NCBI GenBank assembly: GCA_964035545.1 | Contig: OZ037765.1 | Span: 3,591,001 to 3,655,000, forward strand | Direction: 5' to 3' | From: Bugula neritina | Taxonomy: Eukaryota; Bryozoa; Gymnolaemata; Cheilostomatida; Bugulidae | DNA length: 64,000 bases | Part shown: positions 35,563-47,494 of the stretch, piece after piece | How the letters are laid out: each line of letters begins with the position of its first letter | Numbering within the stretch: position 1 is the stretch's first letter | The notes under the pieces: model-generated | Told to the model about the DNA's origin: nothing | Seen by the model: only the letters and a program-made list of their open reading frames with translations | Database searches by the model: none | Program-made: the position numbers and the translations under genes

Positions 35563-36142
35563 TGTAATGGATTTTAACGCTCTAGTAATTATATCGCGTC
35601 ACTATTATAATGGACTTAGCGTAACTTTGTAAATACTGTAAATGCTGTAATTATAGCTAAGCTCCTTGCGTAGCTTTCTAATGCCTCAAATATTGTAATT
35701 ATAACTAAGCTTAGTGTAGTAAATAGCGTAATGATTGTGAATTGCCCTTCCTATTATTTTTGTTGTTTACTGTAATAGTTTTTGTGAGTTGTATTCCCTC
35801 GCACTCGTTTTCTTTTTATTATATGTAAGCCGAGACTCGTGCGAAGTCGGAGACCGAAGACACGATGTCGGAGGGACCTGCCCGAGATCGGGCAGTACTC
35901 CCTCCGATGTCGGTCGGCGGAACCCCGACGTTCGCACGAGTTTCGGCCCCTCATTAGTGGCGGGAATTCCCCCCTATATAAGTGCGAAGCTTTTCAAAGT
36001 TAATTCATTCTTGTACTGGAGCTCGAAGCAGTCAGAAGAAATAAATACTCATAGATTCATTTTAATCAAGACTCTTTATTTCTCTCACAATAACTGGCAT
36101 GCAGACTACTAGTCTATTCTTATAATCCACAAAATCACAACA
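35563..36142 (+). repeat. 3' LTR
   Basis: 580 bp, no difference from the 5' LTR found by eye. TATA at 35975 and AATAAA at 36040 correspond to the 5' copy. It is followed by ATAT, matching the 5' flank. Confidence 0.95.
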
Positions 36143-38400
36143 ATATCAACCATAATGATTATTTTGAACGTGGTGATAGATTTAATTTTATAATAATAAT
36201 TTATATTAAACTAAAACTTGAGTAAATTAAAATCTCAATATGATTATCATTATATTATTATTTATTTATTGTTGAAAATGAATTAACGTGAAAGTGTAGT
36301 TTTACATTCACATTGTGATTGACATTAGCCTAAGCCTTTAGCCTTAGGCTTAGGCTTAGCATTTACACTTACACTTACAGTGAATTAGAAACCAAGAAAG
36401 TAAAATCAGAATGTGGTTAAACTTGAAATTCAAATTGACATTCAATTTAAATTCTCAGTCACTGTCATGGTCTCAGTCTGGCGCTATCATTATCAGTATC
36501 ACACTATCACTATCAGTATCAGTACCAGTGAAATGAATCACTATGAGTATGAGTAACTGATAACTCACCTCGTAAAAATTAGAACACTCTGACTATCACT
36601 ATGAGTATGTGTATGATGCTCACTCGGTGACCCAGTCTCACTCTGGCCTTCAAATTTCACTCTCATGAATAGTGCTACTGCGAGTGAGTTGATGTTATGA
36701 TTAAACTTCGCTTAATTTTGATGGTAGTCTAGAAAGTCGTGGTTGGCAAAAGAATTTTAGTTTAATCTAATGGAATGGAACTTTGCAGGCGGAAATCGCT
36801 AGAAGCAGCGTCGAGTTTGGGTTGGATGAGTTCATCAAGTTCAGAGTCATCGATTAACCCAACTCTAATGACCACTAACTCGGTGCTGTTTCCAGTGATT
36901 TTGTTTCGACCCTATGACATTGAAAAAATCACTAGATCTTCATGACGTTTATATTCTGTTTAGCTTGGGTTTCCCATTTCTAGTTGAGAAAGTGATTGCT
37001 CCGTTTAGCGGCCAAACGTTCTATGCTACAATTATCTGCTCAAACTGAAAACCTTCTTTAGTTTAATATGAAACTGCCTTCCGGATAAGAGAGTTGTCTT
37101 ACCTAATGCAAAATTATTGTTGATACTTTCAGATGTCTGTTGTCTCACTCAATTAATTCTGATTGGGCTCAAACTCTTCATAAGATTCCCTTTATAATTA
37201 TTATAGAGAAAGGTGCTAAGCACCAGCATGCTAAATCACTAAGACTTTAGCTTACGAATTGGTGTTGTAAGTTGAAGGTGAATGGTGATGATAATTTACT
37301 GCACAATGTTGTGGAGTGTGGATAGAGAAGCAGCTGTTGTTTTTATATTGAAATGGCTAAGCTTCATGCTGATTAATCACCAACGCAGATTTAACGTTTA
37401 AAAACATTTATAAAGTCTAGCAATATAGCTTTATAATATCTCCACATTACTTCTAACCATCAACAAGGAAATAAATTCATTTTGCAAATAGTGGCTTTCA
37501 ATCACATTTCCGTTAGGGCACAAATTAAGATGGCTCTCTCTTGGTTATGGAGAGAGAACACAACTGCAAGCAACATAATTAGTCTGCAATAATATAAACT
37601 ATGAATGTTGAAGTGTGTTCTATATAATATACAAGTAAACATGTGCTGTGAGAAGCAAATATAAATTATGACAAACAATTTATATATATAGCATCATCAC
37701 TCAAGAACTGACTTAGTCACATGACCCTTAGCACTTCCAACAGTCTTCGCTTCAAATATCAACGATTTTAGTCACCTGAATGAATGTAAAAAAATTGACA
37801 TGAAAGTAGTACGGAACTAAATACAGCTCGACATATAATTTGTTGTGTAAGGGTGTTTTTGCATTTCACTAAATTAAGTTTGGCAATATAGGATATGCTT
37901 TGTGTCCGTCATTTAATTACAGTTATAACTCAAATGATAATTAGTCTAGTCACTCTAGTGCATGCTATGTGATACATCTATAAGTGGGTGAATACAATTG
38001 ACTTCTGGATCCAAAACCAAAGTTTGCTGATACTCAAACAGGTTGGGTTTAAACAAAACTAAGTGCAAAGATGTAACATGAAAAAGTTTAGTAAAATGTA
38101 AGGATTAGAAAACACCAATTTCGAATTGAGCTTTATTTTTTGTTATAAAATATAGTTGGAATAACATGCATGATTCATATCAATTGTTATAAGCTACAAA
38201 ATTGACACTATAGAATAATTATAAAAGATAGATTGGCATATTTTCAATGCCTTAAAAATGTGCATAAAATTGTAAATATAAAAACTAATACGAAATCCAA
38301 CAGTTGAAAAATCGATTTTTGAGCTATATATCATATAAAATATTGTTTACATCATCATCCATTTCAAGCTGCTCCTGATTAGTAAAACACCTTTTACAAC
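36143..38400. other. Intergenic region between the LTR element and caspase B
   Basis: AT-rich, with short simple repeats of TATCAGTATCAC type at 36480-36620 and a TTAGGC-like palindrome at 36326-36360 (AGCCTAAGCC with GGCTTAGGCT). One small exon-like ORF is noted separately at 36789-36857. No other coding signal. Confidence 0.5.
36789..36857 (+). other. Possible orphan terminal exon
   Basis: A 3' splice-like TTTGCAG precedes 22 open codons (AEIARSSVEFGLDEF...) and a TAA, in a stretch of higher GC than its surroundings. The opposite strand is open too. No family is recognised and no partner exons were found; it could be chance. Confidence 0.2.
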
Positions 38401-41400
38401 TCACTTTTGAGAAAAGACAAGTGATTTGGTGAGAGTAGATGCGAAATACGGACATTGTTTAGCCTTATTATACTGTGGCTGCAGAGCTCTGAGAGTGTAG
38501 GTGTAGGCAACCATCTGGTTCACTCTAGCCATTAGCTCGTGGATCTCCAGTCTCTGACCGTCTTTGTTCATCACTTGACAGAAAGACTGTATGAACCAGG
38601 AGCCTAGTTGGTTGTCCCTCCACACCAAATATCCTAGTGAAGTGCAGCCAACAGTAAATGTAGAGAATTTATAGGGAAGATAAATCTTTCTATTTTGCTG
38701 TATCAAGCAAGATTTCTAGTGCAATTTGGAAAAAGTAAACGCTTGATGTCTAATAAGCAAACATTCTGGTTAAATGGTGAGGTGTGTGAAAAGGTCAAAA
38801 GTTTTACCCAACTCATACTCTACACAGTAGTACAGGGGAACATAACCCTCAATGAACTCTAAAGTTGTGTTCATGTTGAGATGTTGGAGTGGAAAACATG
38901 GCTATTGAAACTGGCGCTACAAAATATTTTCCTGCTGGCACAAGTGAGTGCATTTGATAGGAAGAGAAAAACTGTATATGTACATAGATGCTACCCCTTG
39001 CACGATTTTGTACACAGATGCTACCCCTTGTGTGATGTATAATAAATGAGCTGAATTTGTGAGCCACACACAGGACAGTATAACGATGTCGCTGCTTATT
39101 GAGCATAGAGTAATCTCAGGCTAAACATTCACAAGTACGCAATATGCATGCCACCCACAGAGCAAAAATATAGCAAGAACTTAAAGAATCCCTGACACAC
39201 TTAACTTATATAGCATGAAAATATTCATCTATATCTTAGCTATCAATTAAGCATCCCTTTAAGGGTGGATGGCTATACTATTTCATTTTATAACAACTTT
39301 AGTGCATGCATGTCCAAAAAACTTTCGGATTTCTAAGCTCTCAGTGCACACGTATTACGCCGGTTTCCGGTCTGCTTCGAGTCCTAGTTACTATATAACT
39401 AATAGTAATAATTGCATACTTTCGCAGCGTGTTATTTTTAGCCACTGCAACACACAGATAAATCACTACACTGACATAAATTTTAAAACACAGAGTACAA
39501 CTAATGCTCAATGAAAAAAACAAATGATACCATTTTATTATTGATATTAGAAGCTAAAGTTACTTCCGTTAGAAATTTTGAGCATCGGAAAAATGAAATA
39601 GCCTCACCCTCACGATGTAATTAGAACGGGTGGCTAAGTACGGTGATAACACGATATTGTTAAAAGAAATTAGCTAAATCCAACGAGTGGCAAACTTTTC
39701 TATAAAACATTACAAATAATTGCATATTCAATTATGTAACTTATTACGCTTCCAAATAGATTATCATTACCGTAACCGGATATTACCAATATAACCTGTG
39801 CCTAGTAGTACTACTACTAGTAGTAGTAGTCGCTCGCTATCTATATAAATTCGATTTCATATTCATATTGCCATTGGACTCTAATGAACAAACTTATTAC
39901 CTATATTACTAGTTACACTTGCACTTACTGTCGACATGACTACACGGTAAGTTAAAGTTGGTAGCTATGTCTTTATTGCCGCGAAATTTGTTTATGAAAT
40001 AAAACCTAAATTCTACAAAAAAACACTAATTGGGGGGCTAGACAGACGTCCGATAAATTAAAAATGCTAAAACTAAGGTTACATGAAACGGAAAATATAG
40101 CCTATATTTATTTTCCGAATGTCTTACAGGCGGCATTTCCATCTATTTCTCGCAACTGCGGTGTAATACGTCACAGAAAGGCGAAAAAGATTCTGGAAGT
40201 TTTTTGGACATGCATGCACTAAAATTGTTATAAAACAAAATTGTTTAGACCTGAAACCCTAAAAGAGTGTTAAAATAATAGCCAAGACATAGATGAATAT
40301 TTTCATGCTATATAAGTAAAGTGTGTCAGGAATTCTTTAAACTAAATTGTGAGTGAAATTAATGATATTCTTAGTTAGGATGCCTGTGTGTACTACATTT
40401 CGGACTAATGGACCTTTGGAACAATGGGCCTTCGGAATATTGCTTCGTCCCCGTATAGCACAGCTGGTCACGTGGTGATGAGTCACTCACATATGAAGAG
40501 GATCTTCAACCACAACTAGATAATGCTAATCAATTGAACAACACTAAAGGTTTAAGTATAGAGTTTACCATCAGCAGTGGAGTGAGCTACAAACACATCT
40601 GATTCCTTAGAGACTACAAGTGCTTTTGGCTGATTATGTGCCGTGGGGACTGCATCAAATTGAATCTGCATCATGGGGTCTGTATCATCTCCCCTTTCTG
40701 CCTGAAGAGCAAAACCATAGTTGACGAAAAGCATGACATAATTCAGTGACTGATGAAAATGTAGCAGCTTTGAAGAGTTAACAAGTGTTTGGCAATATTT
40801 TATACAAAATAATTATCTAGTCAAAAATGAGTTTGACGCCACAAACGTTGCAAGATAGTACATCTGCTACTCCTACATCGAAATTTTTTTTTTGAGATAT
40901 GTGTGATTAGTGTGAGTGAAAATAGTCCTTCTGCACTTATCAATGAAACTGAGTTAACAAACTAACGGAGATCATTAATTTATTTAAAAAAAAGAGGTAA
41001 ATTCAACGAACATGCATGCAGTAAAACTTACACTCCTAACTTACACTCCGCACTTACACTCCTAACTTACACTCCGCACTTACACTCCTAACTTACACTT
41101 TTAACTTACACTCCTAACTTACACTCCTAGCTTACACCAACTCACTTGCATGATGAATATCTTAGGTTTGCCTTTCAAGGTAAGCGAGTCCCTGAAAGGA
41201 GCAAACACTCTGTTGTAGTTCATTGTTTTATCACAAGCATATAATGCCCCTGCTGTACCATGAGACAGAACAGCCACCATAACACAATCACTGTTAGTGA
41301 AGTCCCTCCTGGCTACTACAAATCAAGAGTAGCAGTTTCGTTTTTAATGACATGTCCTACACAAATATATGATACGAATATTCTTTTTCTGCTGAACAAT

Positions 41401-42402
41401 TAGCTGCCAACGATTTTCTACTAAATTATTGTGAATATTTCAGCATAACAGTAATTGTGTTCTTTCAGAGATCTGCCAGTCAATTTCAGTCAACCTTAGC
41501 CAACTCAAACTATGACAGATGTTGACTTGCGGTGACTTTCCATCAGCTATGATAAGCTCTGCAGTCAGTCATGTTATTAAATTGACACTAGACAGCAAAT
41601 CTTACCAGTGCCTAATACTAGTAGTGCTTAATTTATATTTACACAAGTTTAATCAGTAAATAATCAAAGAACTACCTTCTTTAAGGAAAGAAACCATTGG
41701 TTCAGCTTTAAGATTTCTCCGTACCAACACTTCTTCAAAACCAAGAGAGTAAAAGGTTTCTATAAGACTCTGCTCATCTTTCCTAGATCCTGGACGATCA
41801 GTAATTTCGAGGTCAGGGTCAAATTCCTCATTGTTTATAATAACAGCCACACCTCTTTGACTACAGAAATACAGCCTATGTGCATTTCATGGAATTATAA
41901 CCTGAAAAGCAGTTAATCTAAAAAGTAATTAGGATGTGAAAATAAAAAGATGCACAAACTTTTAAAACTATTCGATAAAAATACATATAAATAAAGCTAG
42001 TTGAAGTTTTATAATATAGGAAAAGAAGCATTTCGCATAAAATTTTATTTACAATTTACAATATTTAAGCAGTTTCTCTTTTGGAAAGTTTAAAAAAGCC
42101 TTTCTTATTCACCATTGATTTAATTAGAAATAATTTTACATGCTGCACAGCCAATAGTTGCTGCATATCAAAATAAAAATGCCGAGTTTTAAACCAAACA
42201 TTGCCAGCTTACTATGAACTAGAAATAAAACAAAATATCTGATATAGATTTACTTGTGACTCATTTTGTATTTAAAATCCACGTCGGTCATAAAGTTATA
42301 ATTTTCTATGTTCGGCGGCAGCTGTGATGTAGTCTGTAAGGAACTTGCTGCAGATGAAGCTTGAGGAACTGGAACTGTGCCTTGCCCCATAAAGTTAGCC
42401 AT
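38401..42402 (-). CDS. Caspase B: pseudocaspase lacking the catalytic cysteine, 5 exons
   Basis: Caspase fold, probably no protease activity. Exons: 42402-42254, 41860-41676, 41315-41146, 40701-40569, 38633-38401; phases 2,1,0,1, as in its neighbours; 289 aa. p20: [13 protein letters not shown]1 Arg in DRPGSRKDEQ, His130 (AVLSHG, followed by T rather than the usual D/E). Exon 3 ends IFIMQ and exon 4 begins AERGDD, so the catalytic Cys of QACRG is Glu170. p10 is intact: HSTADGYLVWRDN with the second S1 Arg, [20 protein letters not shown]. All splice sites are canonical and the frame is open, so this is not a decayed pseudogene. By analogy with c-FLIP (Cys replaced by Tyr) it could regulate a paralogue by dimerising with it; that role is inference. 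The last intron holds an inverted-repeat element. Confidence 0.9.
38979..39031 (+). repeat. Two-copy direct repeat
   Basis: TACATAGATGCTACCCCTTG is followed after 9 bp by TACACAGATGCTACCCCTTG. It lies in the last caspase B intron, left of the inverted-repeat element. Confidence 0.7.
39181..40340. mobile_element. Foldback-type element with ~180-bp terminal inverted repeats
   Basis: The arm 39181-39362 matches the reverse complement of 40159-40340 imperfectly. Shared blocks include CCTGACACACTT, TATATAGCATGAAAATATTC, TTTTAGTGCATGCATGTCCA and ACGTATTAC. The outer ends read TTAAAGAAT and ATTCTTTAA, so the target may be TTAA. The roughly 800-bp centre has no transposase. It is probably a non-autonomous DNA transposon; family unknown. 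Confidence 0.75.
41035..41135 (-). repeat. 13-bp repeat next to the caspase B exon 3 donor
   Basis: About eight copies of ACTTACACTCCTA (sense strand TAGGAGTGTAAGT) start about 10 nt downstream of the donor CAA|GTGAGT at 41146/41145. Each unit contains a donor-like GTAAGT in sense orientation. Confidence 0.8.
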
Positions 42403-43779
42403 GGCAATGGTATGGGCTTATTTTCCTTTAACTTCGAGTGAATCACTATCAGTAAAGAAACTTATCATCGTTAGATTTAGTCATACTAATTTTATAATTG
42501 ATTAATTCTTATAAATTATAGTTATAAATTGGATTGCCATCTCAATTTTCTATAATTTACTATTAATTTTAAATTACCCATTTCTTATCAATTATCATTT
42601 TCCTTTTCATTTTGTATCATAATGATAATCTGATTTTATTAGTATTACATTTACTATTAGTAGAGGTATTAATATACTAATACTAATGCTAAGTATTATA
42701 TACTAATGGTAATAGTAATAGTAATACTAATAGTAATAGTAATACTAATACTAATAGTAATAGTAAATATTAATAGTAATACTAATACTTATACTTATAG
42801 TATTAGTTATACTTAGATAATAGTTAATACTATTAGTATTAGTATTAGTATTAGTATTACTATTGCTATTAGTATTCTTGATCGTATAGAATGTAGGGAA
42901 TATGCATAACAAGCACTATTACCTAAAGCTGCAAGTGTGATAGAATCTACTCAAAAGAAAAGACCAATACTTATACTTAAAGTAAAGTTTACCTTACAAG
43001 TTACCACTACGTTAACTTGTCATTGGGGCTATAGGGAAATTCCAGTGGGTAAAATTGAGCTGGTTTAAAAACTTAACTATGCACGCATATTTAAACTTAT
43101 AAGTGCTATAGTCAAGTATATAAAATGCTGTATAGACTTCTAAACGTTTATTTATAGCAGTTTAACCAATCATCGTTTTCAATCCCAGAGCTGATCTATC
43201 GTAGCGCAAACATAGAGTTATCCCACCAACTTGTTATTATTTTGTCGTTGCTACTCGAATCTTTTGTAAATTTGTTTTTTTCCCATTATTTATGTTAAAA
43301 TGTCTTATTATTCCGAGTATACTTGCTATTAGTGTATGGTTATATCTTCAATAAGGCTTCCATCTACTTTCCAAATAGTTTAGGTATTTCAAATTTTAAT
43401 GCAAAAGTATACTAATAAAATTGTACCATTAACTGATCCATCAATAAAGCTTGAAGGAGATAGTTGATTGTATTATAGTTAGCAAAATAAAACAGTATGA
43501 CATAATTGATTGTCTGATTTGATCAATATGCAAAGAGTAAAAATCCTGAAAGCTGTAAGCAAAACCTACTGTAATAGGTTTATATCTCTGAGATTGTCAG
43601 AAAATAATAAAGTAGAAGCCTGTAACAATTCTGCCAAAAACATTAAAACACAAATAAAAGAAATAAGGAAAAAATACAGATATAAATCAACTAAAAAAAT
43701 AAAGAAAAAGAAGACAAAGTATAAAAATTTACTAAAAAAACAAACAGAGCATTGTGCATAGGGTTTGAGCATCACTAAT
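42403..43779. other. Caspase B 5' flank and caspase C 3' flank
   Basis: AT-rich. 42640-42870 is a degenerate run of TAATAC/TAATAG units. I see no gene; the Lys-rich ORF near 43510 looks like A-rich composition. Confidence 0.5.
42640..42870. repeat. Degenerate TAATAC/TAATAG simple repeat
   Basis: Interleaved trinucleotide-like units (AGT, ACT, AAT) with changes of phase and strand sense, upstream of caspase B. Confidence 0.7.
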
Positions 43780-46700
43780 TTAGTTGAAATAAAGTGACTT
43801 AGTAAGAGTGGATGTAATGCAAGGGCTTTGCTTCATTTGATTCATTTGTGGGTCTTGAGTGCTGGACATGAAGTTGTAGGAGACTACCCTATTGACCCTG
43901 GTCAACAGCTGGCCAAGCTCCAGCTTTCTCCCATCCTTGTTCACCACTGTGCAGAAGGATTGTATGAACCAGGACCCATCCATACCGTTTCTCCAAGCAA
44001 AATACCCTGCAACATAATTAAGAAGAAGTTTCAGTAGCTTTATAACATATAAAAAAAGCAAAGCAAAAGCATATTACGTGGAGAATTTACTTTACACTAC
44101 AAAATATATATTGCCAATAAATCAGTTAAATGCGACAGTAAAAAAAAGTTGTTATATTGCTTGGGTCAAAGTCTCAAGAGAGAGCATAACTTCTTTTCCT
44201 ACATATCTAATTTAAAACACAGACTTTTTCCTACATTTCTTCATTATTAAGTCTACCTCATTTTTATAATACACTGTATATTTATGCCGGGCTGATGCAA
44301 TTAATGTTCTATGTAATCCAAAAGGCTGAAAGATGTACCACCATGGTGGGCACAACCCCTCATTATATATCGATTATCAGCATCCATCTATCAATGTCTG
44401 ATGTAATTTAGCAACATCCTGACTGATGTATTCAAGACTTGGTATCTATAAAGCTAAAGCACTACAAGAAAATAAATTGAATACAACATTACACAATGGT
44501 AATTGTTAGTATTCAAGAGAAAACTCAGCGATAACTGAGATGATCTGACACGTTTCATGTAAATTAACAATTTTCATATAGATGTAGAAAACTCTCAAAC
44601 GAGGCGGTATTATCAAATAAAATACAAAAAATCTCGTTAATTGCATGTTACTTGTACTAAAACAGAATAACTTGAATTATCCTTCCTGGCTCACCTTGAA
44701 CTGTTGAATACGCCACAAGAACGTCGGACTCCTTTGAGATGACGTATCTCTTTGGTTTATTGCTCTTTGATGGTAAAGCATCGTGTTGAAACTCAACTCC
44801 TTTATCCAGAGTTTGTCCACGGCAGGCCTATTAATTGTAATATTAATAGATTTCCTTTGTATTACCGTAATAAAATAGAGTCAACACTATTACAATACAA
44901 GCATGAGACAAAATGTGATGAATATTAAAAAAGAAAACTGTACAACTTGCACCAGCAGTAACAAAAAACATTAAAAATTATAATTTGTAATTTTGTTGAA
45001 AGCTAAAAAAACAATTGGCATATGTGTGTAGCCTAAAAATATGGCCAACTAAACGATAATCAACTCAGATGTTTGTTATCTCTCCACAAATGAGGTCTAG
45101 ACAGATAATAGCAAATCCAAGTAAATTGTAAAGTTATTTAGGCACTTTGAATAGATGAAAGTCGTGGATTAGAGAGCAACAGTCAACTAAAATTTTAAAT
45201 GCAAAAAGAAAAAGCACGATGACCAATATGCTATGCTAAACATGAGCTATTTGTCATTCATACTGAAAACAATTAAGAAATTTATCTCGCCTTCAATTAA
45301 AGGTAATATCAGAGAACAGTTTGAACCGGTAATGAATTCACTGCGAACCTGAATGAGAAATATTTTAGGTTTCCCAACCAAAGACATGGCTTCAGGTGGT
45401 TTGAAGAGAGAGAAGATTTGTTCGTACTGGATAGGTCCGTCTGTGCCATATATGACACCTTCGTCACCGTGGGACAGCAGAGCAACGAACACACAGTCGC
45501 TGTCAGTAAAGTCTCTACTAGCAACTGCAAGCAGCAAATATCACTATAAGTATTTGAAATGAGCTATTTTCACTCCTTTTAGAAGCTTGGTCTAAGTCTT
45601 ATTACTTCTGTAACTGAAATTCTTTGAGTCTAGTTGATTTGTTAAGCTAATGAACATTTAGATTTTAGAGTATAAAATAATATACTTTTATAATGACAAC
45701 TGAATTAAGGTTTGCATATAAATACTAAAAGTTCATGAATATCACTAAACATAAAGTTCTACAAAGAAACTCTTTGAGTAAGCTGTAATCTACATTTTGC
45801 ATATTGTATAATATGGCATTGAATTTCCAGGGAAAGCACTGAATGTGTAGATCTAAATTCTAAACAAAGTTTCATCCAGTTAAGTAAGAATACAAATGCA
45901 CTTAAATCAATTGTTTAAAATATGTTGAGCATAACATAACTCAAGCGACTGAAGGAGCAAATCTTTAAACTGTTTGGATACAATGAACAGGTGGCTTAGG
46001 CAGTGTCTATATTGGAGGAGCTAATGGTTCAAATATTCTTATGAGTAAGAACCAAATGTCTGTTAGCATCAATTTTCCCTCAACGTGTTTCTTGTATCAG
46101 GTTATTAGAACAACAATGGCTGAATTCAGATGAACAGAGAACTGTACGAAAGACACAGTGGTTCACAGTTACCTTTCTGTAGAACGTCGACCATTTTTCT
46201 GCCAGTTAAGTTATTATGTACGATGATATCTTTAAAGCCGATAAACTGTAGAGTTCTGGCCAGCTTGTCCCTGTCAACACTGGAGCCTGGTCTGTCATTC
46301 ATTCGGATTAGCTGGTCAAACTTATCATTGTTTATGATGACAGCGACCCCACGACTCCTGCATCAATAAACAGCCGTCAGCTAAGTAAGCTAGCCAAGGT
46401 GTCGCATGGTAGGCAGGAAAGAAACACATGTCGCAGCGGGACCATTTTAGAGGTTTTGAAAATAAAATATTTAAATTTCTTGATATCCATTCATAGAGAA
46501 AATATTTTTTCATCATTTTAAAAAAAAAATATAATTCTTTACTCAGAAAGGGGCGTAGAACTTGAAAGAGATTTAGGTGCAAATGTAGAAACACTGTACA
46601 AAGCGTTTTAGTGTTCATTACAAAAATTGCTAGCAGCTCCCTTTATAGCTTTACACTGACATTGAGACGAGGTCAGTGTAATTATCAACGGGACGATATT

Positions 46701-47494
46701 AGTATATATCCATATTATATGAATAAATTCCTATTAATGTAAGAAACAATTATGTGATAGCTTATCAAGAAAAATTTACAGAAAGTGTCCATTATCAATC
46801 AGCTTCAATTCAAAAACTCTAAAAGTAACATAATAAATTCGGAGTTATGATGAATATCCAATAGGCATAGACAACTCCCTCTCCCCTTACTAAAGTGAGT
46901 CATAATTATCAATACTCTATTATTGGTACAGGAAGTCTAAAAAATGCTATCACTGTTCCCTAGCAACCAAGATCTGAATAATATTAATCAACATCTCATT
47001 ATAGTGATTGTTTATAGAGGTTATGTAATGCTAGTCTAAGTCCATAAGTAAATCAATACTGCAGAAATATTGCCTAGTGGTGTGTTATATAATGAGGCAG
47101 CAGTCACTGTTCTTATAAAAGATAAGTTAAGTTACTATGAATGGGTAACAAAAGAAGGACATTTTAAGCTATGGTTAGTTGTGATGGTCTACTGTAGCCC
47201 ATAGCGAAGTTCCTCCAAAAATCTGAAGTCACCAAGACTCTTACTAAAAACCTATGTAGTATTAATTTATTGAACCTAACTAGTTACAAGTTGTGTACTA
47301 AAGTTCTGCTTGAGCTCAATTGTAAACACATCATACTTATGCTTCATGTTGTACTCAAATTCCTCATCTCCCAGGTCCGCATAGCGCTCTAACACTGTGA
47401 GTGGAACCGCAGGCTTAGCTGCACCCTTTCCTGTGACAGGCCTTGCATCAGGGGCATCACCTTGACCTTCAGCACTTCCACTCATCTTGAGCAA
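43780..47494 (-). CDS. Caspase C: active effector-type caspase, 5 exons
   Basis: Exons: 47494-47337, 46357-46173, 45534-equivalent boundary 45524-45349, 44827-44695, 44006-43780; phases 2,1,0,1; 292 aa, or 289 from the second Met (47485). The 289-aa start gives exon 1 the same 149-nt length as in caspase B. p20: [25 protein letters not shown] with the S1 Arg, His133 (ALLSHGDEG) and Cys175 (LIQ|ACRG). p10: [34 protein letters not shown]. All catalytic residues are present. The exon 2 acceptor is CAGGAG; the first AG keeps the 185-nt exon length found in all three genes. Exon 4 is 133 nt, as in caspase B. It has no long prodomain, so it is an effector rather than an initiator by architecture. 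Confidence 0.92.

Larger units (their letters stand above)
29209..36142 (+). mobile_element. Complete Ty3/gypsy LTR retrotransposon
   Basis: 6934-bp element with two 580-bp LTRs (29209-29788 and 35563-36142) that I could not tell apart by eye, a PBS, gag, pol in PR-RT-RNaseH-IN order, and a polypurine tract. IN after RT/RNaseH places it in Ty3/gypsy (Metaviridae). There is no env-like ORF and no chromodomain. Flanking ATAT on both sides is the likely target-site duplication; it reads AATAT if the terminal A of the LTR is shared. GC-rich coding sequence contrasts sharply with the AT-rich host DNA. Intact ORFs and matching LTRs point to a recent insertion. It sits between caspases A and B on the opposite strand. 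Confidence 0.96.

Noticed and set aside
36326-36360. Interstitial telomere repeat (TTAGGC-like)
   Set aside because: Only about three imperfect units in a palindrome; too short to call.
38401-42402. Caspase B as a decayed pseudogene
   Set aside because: No stop, frameshift or broken splice site; only the nucleophile is changed.
43510-43761. 83-codon Lys-rich ORF
   Set aside because: A-rich composition, no acceptor or family match.
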